A stretch of 64,000 bases of DNA from Pegea sp. RAD2-039 (taxonomy: Eukaryota; Chordata; Thaliacea; Salpida; Salpidae), in assembly GCA_034620365.1 (NCBI GenBank), contig JAQGEQ010000084.1, positions 62,001-126,000 on the forward strand, given 5' to 3'. Position numbers and translations under genes: made by a program. Under the pieces are notes generated by a model. It searched no databases, was not told the DNA's origin, and saw nothing but the letters and a program-made list of their open reading frames with translations. This document shows, one piece after another, positions 44,007 to 56,348 of the stretch. Position 1 is the first letter of the stretch. Each line of letters starts with the position of its first letter.

Positions 44007-46460
44007 CTAGACATTGGAAAGATTAAAAATCACTTTGCAGTAACACTGAATTCCCTCAAGAAAAACTGCTTCGTTTAGAAACTCATTATGGTCATGAAGC
44101 AATATTGGGGTGTTACGAATAGGACTAAAACCTATTGCAGGAAATCCAGCCTGAAATTGCATGCAAATGAGATTAACTTTCACCACTTGAACATACCTGT
44201 CGAAGAAAACGACTATCTGTAGCAGCTGGAAAGATTTCTGTTTGTATCTCAACCCCACTAAAATAGTAATTAATCAAATAAAAATGTAATCTTTACGTGA
44301 AATCCTACTTACAAGTCATCACATGCTGATTTAAAAGCTTTCCACCAACAGCTCGAGTCGTCATGCACTGTTTCTTTACCAAATGGATTTTTCTATTAAA
44401 AACTAGTTTAAAAACCAAATTATTGCTGTTGCTGGCAATTAACTTGTAAAAATGAGTAAGTAACTCCCTCCCCAGCAGTTGAACACCATTTTTTTAATTT
44501 CTCTTCTAATTTCTGAAAAAAATATGGTGCTTGAAGCAAATGTGTCTTTATTTGATCTTACATCTAAAGAAGTGTTGGGTGAAATTCGGAAATCGAAAAC
44601 AGCTTCTATTTCAGCTGGAACCATATTTTGTGCAACACCACCCTGTAACAACCAATCAAATCACGTGAGATGATTGATAAGATCACAAATTAACTCACAG
44701 AGATCTCGGTGAGATTGACAGTAGTGACATCACCTAATGTTAGACAACCTGACTCCATCTTTTCTTCTTCAGTATCTCGGTAATCAAGAACTTGATTTAG
44801 GATTTTTCTCTGAGATTTCAGATTCGATATTTACAAAGATTAATGATGAGACGACAAACCAGTTTTTCAGGAGTATTGTTCTTTATGAATCGAGAGGCGT
44901 GCCCAGGGTTGCCACTGCATAAAATCTTTAACCCTAACACAAATATATTTAACCAAATCATTTTGGAAAGTTTAAAACTTACACCAGACTGTACGTTCGC
45001 CATAAAATACTGAATATTTGTTAGCCGGATTAGCTAGTCCTTCGTCTAAAACAAAACCAACATTTAGATCTTTAAAAAAATCCGTTTCCATAAATGCTTT
45101 CATTCCTTTTTTTCCTCCAATTTCTTCATCTAACAGAAATGTAGTTTTGATCGATATTTGAAGAGTAAAAAACGCTTACCAGGTACAAACAACAGATGAA
45201 TATTTCGTTTTAATTGCTTGTACTTTTTCTTTAATTCTCTTATTGCTTCAAGATACTGAATTCCAACACATTTCATGTCTTGAGTGCCTCTACCAAAAAT
45301 GTTCCCATTTTCGTCTTTAAAAGCGCTGAAAGCATCATACTTCCAGCACTCCTTCAAATTCAGAACAACTTGTTTAAAATCAACTTTGCATTAGAATCTT
45401 AACCACTTTCGGCTACAAAGCGTAAGGTTCTTTCGTAGAAAAGTTTGTTATGGATTTGTAACTGCTTTTATAGATCAAGCTAAATAACTTGGATTTACAT
45501 TAGGTTATTGTGCTCTACGGAGAACTTATACGTTGCCGGTATATAAGCTAATGTTCTTATGAAGCGTTCAATTAGAATGAATTAATTTCAACAGCGGAAT
45601 TATTTAGCTTGATTACTGGGTAAATAGGAACCACATCTGTGTGAGAGTTTAGTACAATTGATGGTAGAGAAGGTTGAGAGCCTTTCCATGTCATCACCAC
45701 AATGTCTAACATATCTTCTGTTGCCTGTTGAAAAGTAGATTTTATATAGTAGTTGGAATCTTTTAGTAGCTATATTGATCTATGTGATTCTAAGTAGAGA
45801 TTATTCAAAATTGTATCTAAGTTTGTTTCAGCTTATTGATTTTAAACTTTATCTTAATAAACATATACTTAATGCCTTATCTTAATTAGTTTTCCTTATT
45901 TATATAATTATATCATTTATAAAAGTTATTATAAAATGATATTCAAGAAGTATAATTTATCTTCAGCAACTATAAATCATTTTATTTTTATTATAATTTG
46001 ATCAAAATGATTTTAGATAACTATAATTTAAGCATAAAATATAAATATATATTTTATAATAAACCAACAGCAAATATTTACTCATCAACTAACTCACTGG
46101 TAAACATGTGTATGTTAGATCAAGCTCTTCTGCATAATTCTTCAAAAATAGAATGGCATTTTCTAAAAAGACAAAAGTTTCAAATAAATGATGCTTTGTG
46201 TTCAACCAAGTTTTGGCTAAAATGTTTAATTTTGGTAGTTGTTCTTCATAATTATGTATTTCATTTATTGAATAACTAAAAAAAATCTTAAAGATTAAAT
46301 CTATATCATTTAGTTTTTGCTAGCTTTTAACTATATTTATTTTACAACTTTAAGTTTTTGTGAATAAAAAGTTTGAAATAAATTTACCATAATCCGGTTC
46401 AAAGTGTACAGTTTTAATTCTTAGATATTCTCTGAATTTAGAAACCGCAGGCGCTTCCAT
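44007..46460 (-). CDS. ACY1: Aminoacylase-1 (N-acyl-L-amino-acid amidohydrolase)
   Basis: Twelve exons on the minus strand: 46460-46388, 46162-46098, 45724-45617, 45351-45180, 45129-44983, 44933-44835, 44790-44699, 44642-44562, 44512-44444, 44392-44313, 44257-44197, 44150-44007, all in phase, 396 aa (human 408). The M20 zinc peptidase motifs are intact: NSHTDVVP (metal His/Asp), [17 protein letters not shown] (bridging Asp), PDEEIGG (catalytic Glu and metal Glu), [17 protein letters not shown] and [15 protein letters not shown] (last metal His). It hydrolyses N-acetylated amino acids in the cytosol to recycle them. Intron 6 is only 44 nt. The N-terminal exon is short but fits ([10 protein letters not shown]). 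No broken site seen, so the enzyme should be active. Confidence 0.95.
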
Positions 46461-48869
46461 TTTTTAAAGGAAATAAAAACTTCAATAGACTTCTAATTCA
46501 ATAAAGTATTGATAGCTTAGCAGAATATGTTTTTTTATAAGGTTCAAGTATGATGCTTTAAAAAAATGATCATATGTTTAAACATAATTAATAAGATAAA
46601 CCTATTTAATTTAAACAAAGTCTCACTAAAAAGTTTTTAAATAAAAACTATAAATCTTATAAAAATTATAAATACAAATTTTGTATTAAAAGAAGTTATA
46701 TTATCACAAATATTTACGAGTTAAAGGTTAAAAAAAAGCTTTAATAGACCTTATAAATTTGTTTTGATAGATTTATAAAGAAGACATATTTAGAAATTAG
46801 TAAAAAAATAAAAGCTGGTCAAATAATAAATTAATTTTTTAGTTTAAAAGAAACAATTTTTGTATAAATCAATTTACAAAACTAACATACAACTTTTAAA
46901 GTGTTAGTTTTGATTTGATGAAATTTTCTAATTCAATCTATTTTTATAAAGACTTTATTTATAGCTCAAACCAACTAACTAATTGTAAACTACATGTTAA
47001 ATCATTAACCAGCATTCAGCATTAAAACCTGTTTTGAAAATCACAGAGTAAACAAAAAAAATCTAAAAACTCTTATTATTTTCATTTTCAATTTTTCTAT
47101 AGTTTGATTATTAAAAATTAACAATTATCATAACATCTTCTCAACAAGAGAAATATTTAGAAAGTTATTTTCAAGATTTAAATTTACTAAATAAGTATCT
47201 AACCCGGTAAATAGTTCTCTTTTTGAAAATATATGATGATAATTATTAATACTAAATAAATTTAGCAAAATAAAATTCTGAAAAACAAATTATTTCCTGA
47301 AAATTGGCAAATAAAATTTAAAACTTTGAAAATTGTTTGTTTTAAATTCTGTTGGGAAAGTACCAAAACTGGTACAATATTGTAAAGCTGATAATATATA
47401 AAATAGATTTATAATTCAAAAATAAATTGGATGTTTTTATGTTATTGCTTAAAATAAAGGCTTTTTCTATTTACATATTATTAAAACAAGATTGGAGTTA
47501 TTATAAAAGAATAAAAATCTAGATCAGTGAATTTTTTAAAGCAGAATAGTCAAATTTTCGAATTAATTTCGAGCTGAATATTTTAGAAAATTTAGTGCAG
47601 TAACGTCACTGGCAACTAAATATTTGAACAAATAATATCTTGAAAGCTAATTCACAGCCCTTATGTGGTTTTGACTACTGACAATTATTCTAAATAAGAA
47701 TTAAGTTAGCAAAAGTTTCTTAAGATGTTTGTCAGATAATCTTTCATTCGTGCAATTTTTCATTTTAATTTTCCTAAGACTTTGTACATAAAAGTAAGAA
47801 TTTGAAGAAAATTAGATTGCTGGAGGTTAGTGTACGCGCGACTTTACCCTTTTTTGTGGATACGAGAAAATCGAACGTTTTGTTGAGAGATTTAGCCACC
47901 TACTCAAGTTCTAAAGAACAAGATAGAATAAGTAGAGAAAAAACCCTAAAAAACTTACCAACAAAAAAACCCAACTTTCCAAGTGAAAGTCTTACATATA
48001 AAAAAGAAGAAAGATTATGAGTCAGATGAGTCTTACAAGCCTGTACCTGATAATGAAATATCTAAAAGCGTTGATAGTTTGAATACCAGGAGTTGAGACG
48101 ATGATTTATAAAGCAGGGGCACAAGACGCGAAGATTCGGCAATCGACCAGACCGCCAAAGCGCTTCGGCAAACTTTTTGTTCTTTTGTAGTTTCATTGTT
48201 TATTTGTAAATTGTTTTTCTTTGAGTTTTTACTTTGTTTTGATGCAGAAAGTTTAGATTAAAGCTAACTAGTTACGTATTCAGTTCAAGTATTTGGTAGA
48301 AAAGGTGTTATGAGAACCCCGGTTATAAAATTAAGAAGCTGAATTGAGAAGAACACGTCTAGTGTGATTACAGAACCAGGACTTTGGGTCATGATTGGAC
48401 CTGCTTTACGGCGTCAGCTGGTTTAGATCGCTGTCATACTGTGAGAAGACTTGAATGCAATAAAGCTCTGTCAAAGTGTTACTTTAGGTCTTTTAAAGAT
48501 CTCCGTTTAACTAACAACCACTTAATGAGATTTAATTACAAGCTATCCACTCCTTCTTGAAGTCTTCTAAACAATTTACCGACGTTTTGATTATTTCAAA
48601 ACAAAAACGACGAAATAAATATTATTAGTTTATCAAATTTGTTCTTCAGCCGACATCTGACTTATTACTTTACCTTAACTCACATAAATCCACCAGGTTT
48701 TTTAACTTTCAAAATTAAATAATTTGTTTTAAATCTGACTTAATGATGTTGAAACATCTTTGTTGAAAACAAAAACTTGTTTAGTCTGAAATTTCAATAC
48801 TAGTATTTCTATAAAGTAAACAATTTTAACTAAAGAAAATATTTTACAAATATAAATTTATTCTAATAA
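46461..48869. other. Intergenic region
   Basis: Mostly AT-rich DNA with no gene. A broken ORF at 47.8-48.1 kb is listed separately. A GC-richer stretch at about 48.1-48.5 kb looks repeat-derived, but I find no second copy here. Confidence 0.4.
47802..48096 (+). pseudogene. Frameshifted ORF of unknown origin
   Basis: An open frame (LEVSVRATLPFFVDTRKSNV ... REKTLKNLPTKKPNFPSESL) runs into a stop at 48020. Another frame continues without a gap as KKDYESDESYKPVPDNEISK and stops near 48096. Together they read like one hydrophilic protein segment broken by a frameshift. The family is not recognised, and it could be an exon whose true splice sites I cannot see. Confidence 0.3.
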
Positions 48870-49624
48870 TCAATTTCGTTGCTTAACATATTGATTGAAC
48901 CATGTTTTGATCTGTTCAATATTAGCTTCCATATCTTCAGCAGTTTCACTCTTTAACTGATGAACAATATTTTCAGCATAAGAGTCCTTTGCTTCATCTA
49001 AAGATACTTGAAATATTTCACATTCTATATTGTTTGATATTTTCTTCTCAGAATAATTTCTATAAAAAAATTCAATTTGTTAAAAACTTAGCTGAAGTTA
49101 GTGAGGTTTAAAACTAGATATTAAACTAAAATTACTTATTTTATATATCTTGATTAGCAAACATTAATAACCTTTTCTCTAGTCTTTCATGGAGAATAGA
49201 ATTATCAGTGCGCAATACAAAAATGATATCAAACCATCTTTCAGGGAAGCAATTACTAGAATGGTAATCAACAACAATTCCACCATTAGTTAATTGATCT
49301 TCTAGTTCATCTATCAACAAATTGAAGTTAAAAATTAACTAAAATTGACTTAAAAATAGAATTTAAAAGATCACCAATCACAGAATCCTCATCCAAAACC
49401 ATAGTGTCCAATTCTGAATCATATTCTTCTAAGAGACCATGCTCCTTTGCAAACTCACTTATGTTGATAACTTTGATTTCATCTGCAAGTTCTTCTTTTA
49501 AAGCTTGACATAAAGTACTTTTCCCAGTACAAGGGGTCCCTACGACATACAAGTTAATTAGTTTTAGAAAAAAAAAGTAGAATTATATACCTGTGATGAG
49601 AATATTGGGTTTTAAACGATTCAT
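48870..49624 (-). CDS. AK6: Adenylate kinase isoenzyme 6 (nuclear AK6/Fap7)
   Basis: Four exons on the minus strand: 49624-49591, 49539-49375, 49310-49172, 49059-48870, 175 aa (human 172). The P-loop is GTPCTGKST at residues 12-20 (human GTPGVGKTT). Next come VINISEFAKEHGLLEEYDSE and LDEDSVIDELED, then GGIVVDYHSSNCFPERW (human VDYHGCDFFPERW), IIFVLRTDNSILHERL, RNYSEKKISNNIECEIFQV and a C-terminal helix. AK6 is a nuclear and pre-40S ATPase/AMP kinase needed for late small-subunit rRNA maturation. The P-loop Gly-Val of most orthologues is Cys-Thr here, but the Lys-Ser/Thr that hold the phosphates are kept. AATAAA lies within 12 nt of the stop. Confidence 0.95.
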
Positions 49625-51626
49625 TGTTTCAATATTTTCTCTAAAATCTGTATATAATTGAAGTTAATAGACAAATTAAAGAATAAGTTTTCTATTTTTA
49701 GTTTTTCTATTTTTAGTTTTTCTATTTTATTAAAGAAACTTTTCTCTTTTAAACAGTGTAAAAATATTATATTCTATAAAAAAATATTTATTCACCAGTT
49801 TCACTAAAAAAGAATAATTTAAGCATTTGTATGCTTTCAAAAAATATATGCAAACAAAATAAACTTTTTATCAAATTAAAAGTTTAAAACTATTTATTTT
49901 AAATAAAATTCATACTGGATATTCAATTATAAAAAATTAACTTAACTAAAGAAAAATTATTTCACAATAAATCCTGAAAAATATACTGTAATCTACAATT
50001 TAAAATTTTATATCTGCACTTACAGTTTACAGTTGAAGCGTTTTATAACGGGGAATTTGTAGTACAAAATGGCTTTCATAACCTTATTCTCAAACATTAG
50101 TTTTTGGCTATTAACTCGTTTCTTTGAGTTAAACTCAATTAATAAGCCTTCCAAAAACGTTTTAAAAATAAATATTATCTCCAAATGAATATTTTTCTTT
50201 AAGAGTCAAAAATATTTAGCTATTAAAAGTCAAAAGTAAGCAGTTTTCTGTTTTAATGCTTTTATTAGGAACTTTCATAAACAGCAGTTTTAGTTTAATA
50301 ATTTTAACGTAAAACCGTGGTGCATAGATTTATTTACAGAATGGGGATATAAAGGGCATCATTCAGTTTTCAAATAGAAGAATACAAGAAAATGGTTGAA
50401 AACAACTATTGTTGACAGACCTTAGTCAGATATGGTCGGTTCAAGGTCTAACAAAGTTTAGAAGCACTTTAAAAGTTTTAATACTTAAAATATATTTAAA
50501 CTGTTTAAAAATTGTAAGGAAGTATTTGAAAAAAATTTCTAAAGATATATTAAGTAAGAAATTTAGTTTAACGTTTTTACAAATAATTTTTATTTTGCTT
50601 TTTAAATAATTTGAAACTTAAAAAGATCTATGTAATAAAATTGAAAATAGTTATTTGGCTAAAAGAAGATTTATGCTTTTTAACTTTTAACAAATCAAAT
50701 TAGCTTAGAATAAATCTGTTTATAAAATTAATATTGAGATTTTATATTCATGATCACTAATATACTTTTGAATACTTTTTGTATATTAGTATAATTTTTA
50801 TGTTTATTTTCATGATTGGGAAATTTGAAAATCGCACAAGTTAACACAAAGATTTATTTGTAAATAGATTACATTAGATTACTAATATTTTTTAGCACCA
50901 AAGCTATAAAAAAATTTATGTGATGATTAAATCATAATTTAATATAAAGTTGGTCAAGTCTTAATTGATTTAATCAAATCTTTATTTTAATATTTTGTTT
51001 ATTATATAATTTGAACCCAAATAAGTCTATAAATATGAGGAATAGAGTATTGAATTATTTAAAAGAATAATATTTTTTTTTAGAATTCGAAAAGCAAAAT
51101 TTTGTTAGAAATAATTTTGATTAAAATTTAAGAGGTTTTTCGTTGCAACTTATTTTTATGGTAAACTTTTTTGTATTTGACGTAATGTTAGATTAAATGT
51201 ACAAAATAAAAACACGCTTTGTTGCTATTTTCAACTCTCAAGTTAGATATGTGCTTACTTGCAGTTCATTTCTTATTCAGAAAGTTTTGGTAAACAAATT
51301 AATTTAAAAAAGAAGGTTTTTATAAAGTTACTGGCGAATTAAATAGGTTTTTAATCAGTTCAATAAACCTTGGTTAGTTACATTAACATTTAATAACAAT
51401 TATAAATAAAGTCTGACCTTTGAACTTTCTTTATTATTCAGATGAATTTTTACTTTACCAGTATTTTTCATCTAATTTTAGTTTTATAAGAAGCAACTGT
51501 TAACAAATTACAAAAGTTTTATTGAACTTGTAACAATAAAGCCAGATTGAATATCCTTTTCTTAAACTCAACAATAGCTGATTTTTTGAATATATTTTTC
51601 AACAATATTTATTTAAATTTGACTTT
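49625..51626. other. Intergenic region
   Basis: AT-rich, no supported exon. The 66-codon plus frame at 50409 has no recognisable content. Confidence 0.4.
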
Positions 51627-52632
51627 ATGGAGAAAATAGTGGGAAAATGGAAAGTGGTGGTCTCCGAAAACTTCGATGAATATATGAAAGAGATAGGTAG
51701 AAAAAATATTCTTTCAAATAATATTTCAAAACTTTTTAAACACTAAAAATCTTTCTTATATATAACTTTATACAGAAGATTTAGATATTCAAAGTTTGAT
51801 ACTTGATACAATATTTTACTAAATGTTATTTACTAAAAAATACTTTCCATTATAAATAGGCTAAAATAAACAAATATTGCAATTGAATCTAGCTTAGTTT
51901 ATTGTGATTTTTGAAGACTGTTGCTTAATTTGTAGAAATATTTAATTTTGTTATAAATATTTTGATAATATAGTCAACGACTTTCAGGTTTAGGTTTAAT
52001 CGCTAGGAAAGCTGGACAAGCTATTAAACCAACAGTGACCATAACTTTTAAAGAAAATATAATATCTATCACAACTGAAGCAAAACTAATTAATTCAAAA
52101 ATTGAAGCAAAATTAGATGAAGAATTTGATGAAGTAACTGCTGATGGACGAAAAGTCAAAGTTAGTTGAATTTGTTTATTGCAATAATCGCGAACGAGGG
52201 TGACTGAAGAAAGCACCTCTCGCTAACATACATTCTCACAAATAATTAATATATGAATGATTGCAAAATTTTTGTCAGAAGCTGGTTTAGATTAATACCC
52301 TCTTTTCTTATTTGACCAAATCTGAAGGTTATCTTTTTGGTTGATTTAAGGGTTTGTTTTTTATGGACGGTGAAACACTGGTCCACATTCAAAAGTGGCT
52401 TGACAAAGAAACTGTCATCAAAAGGTTTATTAATTCAGAAGATGAAATGATTCTAGTGAGTTCAAAATCGTTCTAGATTTTGTTTCTTGTATCAATCGTA
52501 AGATAAAAAATTCTTAGTTTTTTATCATCAATATTTTTAATAAATTTTAATTTCCAAAATTTTAATTATACATTTTTAAAGGAGCTGAAAGTCGGAAATA
52601 TATTTTCTCGAAGAATCTACCACAGAGTTTAG
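51627..52632 (+). CDS. Fatty-acid-binding protein A
   Basis: Four exons: 51627-51696, 51988-52160, 52351-52455, 52582-52632, 132 aa, with the standard FABP exon sizes and phases. The family signature GKWKVVVSENFDEYMKEIG opens the beta-barrel. DEEFDEVTADGRKVK marks the conserved turn between exons 2 and 3, and IQKW lies in exon 3. Both fatty-acid-binding Arg positions are kept: the internal Arg in VIKRF and the Arg-x-Tyr pair in RRIYHRV. It should bind long-chain fatty acids in the cytosol. First of four tandem paralogues. Intron 2 carries an inverted SINE tail. Confidence 0.94.
52172..52247 (-). repeat. SINE 3'-end copy in FABP A intron 2
   Basis: The reverse complement reads GAGAATGTATGTTAGCGAGA, then GGTGCTTTCTTCAGTCACC, and ends in TTATTGCAATAAAC. 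The hairpin has one compensable change. Head absent. Confidence 0.7.
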
Positions 52633-53308
52633 ACGATTTTTATTTATTTTTTTAAAGAGTTTTAATTTCTATGTTTTTCTGTTAATAAATTTTAAACTTT
52701 CAGATTGAATGTGTTATTATGAATTAATATTATATATTTCGATAAATATTTGGATTATTTTCAGACATCTAAACAAAGACAGAAGAACTGAAATCTGTAA
52801 AAACGCCAGTTTATCTTTTAAAAATGATTATTTAGAACAAAAATTTTAAAAATTGAAATATGTTTTTGTATCGACAGTTTCTAATTTAAGTAGAAAAAAA
52901 CTTGTAAAGTTAGAAAAAAATTTTCTCTCTATAATAAAAATATTGATCTGTAAAAGACAAGTCTGAAATTACAGGATGCATTATAGGATGACTAATATGT
53001 TTATGATGGTAGAAAATAGTTCAACCAATTAATATCTACTCAGTAGAATTTAGAATTAAATATTTTTTATTTTATGCCACTAAAAGAAATAACACTTAGC
53101 TTGAGAAGATTTTGACAGTTTATGCTAATTTATAGAAAGTTTTATTAAATGCTTTAGACCTAACAAAACATTTTTTATAAGGCAGTTGTGACATTTTAAA
53201 ATACTAGATAGCTACAAATAAAATATAAGTAAAAAGTATTATTTTGACAAAAAGTATCTTTAAATTTTGCTTATAAGTTTGTTTTAATTCAAGCAGGTTA
53301 TTAGAATT

Positions 53309-54098
53309 ATGTGTAAGCTAATAATAGCACTTTTGTGGCTTATAATTCTGAAAATACGATATGGCAACCCTGCGACCTTATTGCTGAAAGACAAAAGAGA
53401 ACCTTGCGGTCAGGGGGTTCCATTTACTCGGCCAACTCTAAAGGAAACTGAAGAAATCGGTCAGAATCCTAAAACTTTTAAACATATATCATTAAGCTTT
53501 TCAGAATTTTGATTAAAAAGTTTTAATATATTTCAAAAGTTTGTTTTTTAATCAAAAAGTTTTTGTATAAAAATTATCTCTACTAATAACAAAATAATTA
53601 AGTCGTAAAAATTTCAACAAAATTATCTTTTTATTTTTTTATGACTTTTTTATTTCGTATTTTCGCCAGTTCCTGACAGATTTAGTATTAGAGTAACTAG
53701 CTCACCGGGGTCACGTGATGAAGTACGTCAGCTTTGTATCAATTTAGGAGGCGATTTGATTCAATACACATTAACAAAGAACTTCAAAGGAGTCAATTAT
53801 CAAACGTAAGTTTTCAAAACTAGTTTCCAACATTTCCTGAAAGAATTTTTACCACAGGCCAATTTTGAACTCAATTCAACGCGAAACTAAATACTGGACC
53901 GGTATTTCAAAAACAACAACAGGATATGTCCAATTAAATGGTCCAGTATTTGACCCGTTTAGCCAAGATACTTTATACGATAAAGTCCTGCCGCCTTTAA
54001 GTGGTAATTGTATATCCATAAGTTCCAGGACATCAGCTTATCAGGAAGAAGACTGCAGCACCCAACTTTATGGAGTTTGTGAGATTGGAGAAGCATAA
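53309..54098 (+). CDS. Secreted C-type-lectin-like protein
   Basis: Three exons: 53309-53459, 53670-53805, 53858-54098, 175 aa. Residues 1-20 form a signal peptide (LIIALLWLIILKIRYGN). A short N-terminal extension contains REPCGQGVPF. The CTLD follows: REVRQLC-type first helix (RDEVRQLCINLGGDLIQY), KYWTGISK (the WIG-type strand), then GNCISI, EDCSTQLYGVCE with the last two disulphide cysteines. No EPN, QPD or WND calcium site is seen in the long loop (NGPVFDPFSQDT). Sugar binding by the classical mechanism is therefore unlikely. It sits between FABP A and B on the same strand and shares no sequence with them. AATAAA lies near 54298. Confidence 0.82.
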
Positions 54099-56348
54099 AA
54101 AAGCTGAAAAATTATTTACGCAGAATTTAAATGTATTTTTTTAGTGATCGCATTTATAAAATCAGCTGTCAGCATATTGTATCTTAGTTTGGTTGAAAAC
54201 ACATATGCTAACAATAAAGGCATTTTTGCATAATCAGACTTAGTATTGAGCAAATTTATTTCGTGTTATTTCTAAATATGTAGTGAAAGTTTTTAATAAA
54301 TAAAACTTTAAGGAGTTGTCAGTGAAAATCGTATTACATAATTCTAAATTTCATTTCCAATGCTGATATTAATTTGAAAAACAATTTCAAAACTAATCAT
54401 TTTTCACTTACAGAATATTTTTTTTCAAAAAGTTGAATTAACAAACTTACTTATATAAATAACTTTTTGTTTTATGTTTTAGTCTTTCAACGTATATTTG
54501 TTTTCAAATAAGATTTAAAATAAGTTTATTTTGTTTTATCATTTTACTTATTTGTTTCATTATCCAGAGGATTTTTTTAGTCAGGAAAATGTAGATAATT
54601 AATTCTTTGCAAAAAAAATAGAACTTTTGTTGAGCTTAAACAGCATCAATTCTGTCTTTATTGAGTCGTTGAACAGCTTTTTAGCTATCTTGATATCGAT
54701 TTTAATGTATGCAGTTAATGCTTAGTTTATTTTTTTCTGAAAGTTTTAGAGAATACCCTTTCAATATTTAAAAATATTGAAAAGTAAAGTTAATATTTTA
54801 TAGCAGCAAAATAGTGTTTCTCTTGCTCTCTTCAGACACCCTTCTTCACGTTTATTGTAATAAACAAATAAATAGGAATTATTATTTGTAAAAACATGAT
54901 TTTTTAAAACAAATCGTTAACCACTTTCAAAGTTTTATAATGTCTACTTCGGCTGAGATGATTGTGCTAAAGTGATGTTAAAAACTCAGTGAAAAGTTCT
55001 GTTTTTTATGAATTTCAAAGTTTTATGTCGCCGATATTTGGGTATTGGTAATACGATTAATAAAGTAGTTATTAATGATGTAACTTCTTTTATGTTTTAA
55101 ATATTTTAAAGAACGTTTATTTCTATTTATTTAGACTATATGAATTTGTTTTAAACTATTTATAACATTTAAAATTTTTTGAAAAGTTTGACCAACAAAC
55201 AAATCTTGTTCTTGGTTTTTAGGAAAATATGGGGTTGATTAAAAAAAATAATATTGAGTCAGATTTTTTGATTAGTAATTAACTATAATAATTATAGTAT
55301 TATCATATTACATATTGTTATTATAATTAGATAAATTAAAAAATTATCTTTCATTTCAGAATTTTTAAGAAAATGATATTAATTTTTTTTTACTTTTTTT
55401 GAATAAATTTTAATAATTTCATCTTGAATTTGTCGAACCTGCTTTATCTTTTTTTAAGTATAATTTTTTTTACAAAAATATAAAATTTTATAATAGAAAT
55501 ACAAACGCGTTACTGTTACAAAAACCTTTATAATCTTTAATTCAGCTTTTAATTCTAACATGAAAGTTTTTTATTGATGTATTTTTAAAGTTTTTCAAAA
55601 CTGTGTTGCAAAATTTTTTCTTACATTTCTAAAGCTTATAAATTCGTTAATTTACAAACTAAAAAAGTTATTTCAATTGCTCTGTGGAAATTCAGTTTAA
55701 ATAATTGGAAATTTTTTCTATAGTATCATTCTTTTAATATCATAAAATAATTTTATATTTAAATTTGCTAAAATATAATTAAAATATTCAAAACAAACCT
55801 ATAAAAGTAGCCATAAAAATTGTAAAAGCTTCTAAATGTTTCTAAATTTAATTACGGTATTTTTAATTTATTTCATTTTTTCTTATTTAGTTTATAAACA
55901 GTAAAATATAAGAAATAATCTTTTTAGATATTACTTTATTCATCAGCATAAGCCTTTGAAAATATAGTTAAACTTTTTGATCTTTAATAAGATGTTTTAA
56001 TAGTTTTAAGAAAATATTTGGGAACATTTCATAAAAAGCTTATCTGTAATATTAAAAAATGTTTACAATAAGTTATGAAAATTTTAAAATCTCTAAAATA
56101 TAAAAGTATATAGAATAGTAAAGTAATAAATATATTTAAAATACTGATTTTTTTCATCAATAATTATTAAGTTAAAGCGTATTATGGCATAACAACTGAA
56201 TTTTAAGCTTAATTAATTTTTGCACTTTTATAAATATATTCAGTATAAACCAAACCATTTTTAAGTTGTCTAAACCTTATTTCGTTTTAATAAAAATTTT
56301 CTGACTTTAACACAGCTTAATTTAAAATTGATTTCTAGCTATATAGTG
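54099..56348. other. Intergenic region
   Basis: Contains a SINE tail (54815-54875) and a degenerate start of the CTTCGGC-family repeat (about 54943-55000). No gene seen. Confidence 0.45.
54815..54875 (+). repeat. SINE 3'-end copy
   Basis: Reads CTCTTGCTCTCTTCAGACACC, then CTTCTTCACGTTTATTGTAA and TAAACAAATAAAT. The more 5' part of the tail is lost or diverged. Confidence 0.6.

Noticed and set aside
45998-46279. 93-codon plus-strand frame across ACY1 intron and exon 2
   Set aside because: The minus strand holds an in-phase ACY1 exon here. The plus frame shows no homology.
49539-49624. AK6 loss of function because the P-loop reads PCTGKST instead of PGVGKTT
   Set aside because: The Walker A invariants (first Gly, GK and Ser/Thr) are all present, so the changes are at tolerated positions.
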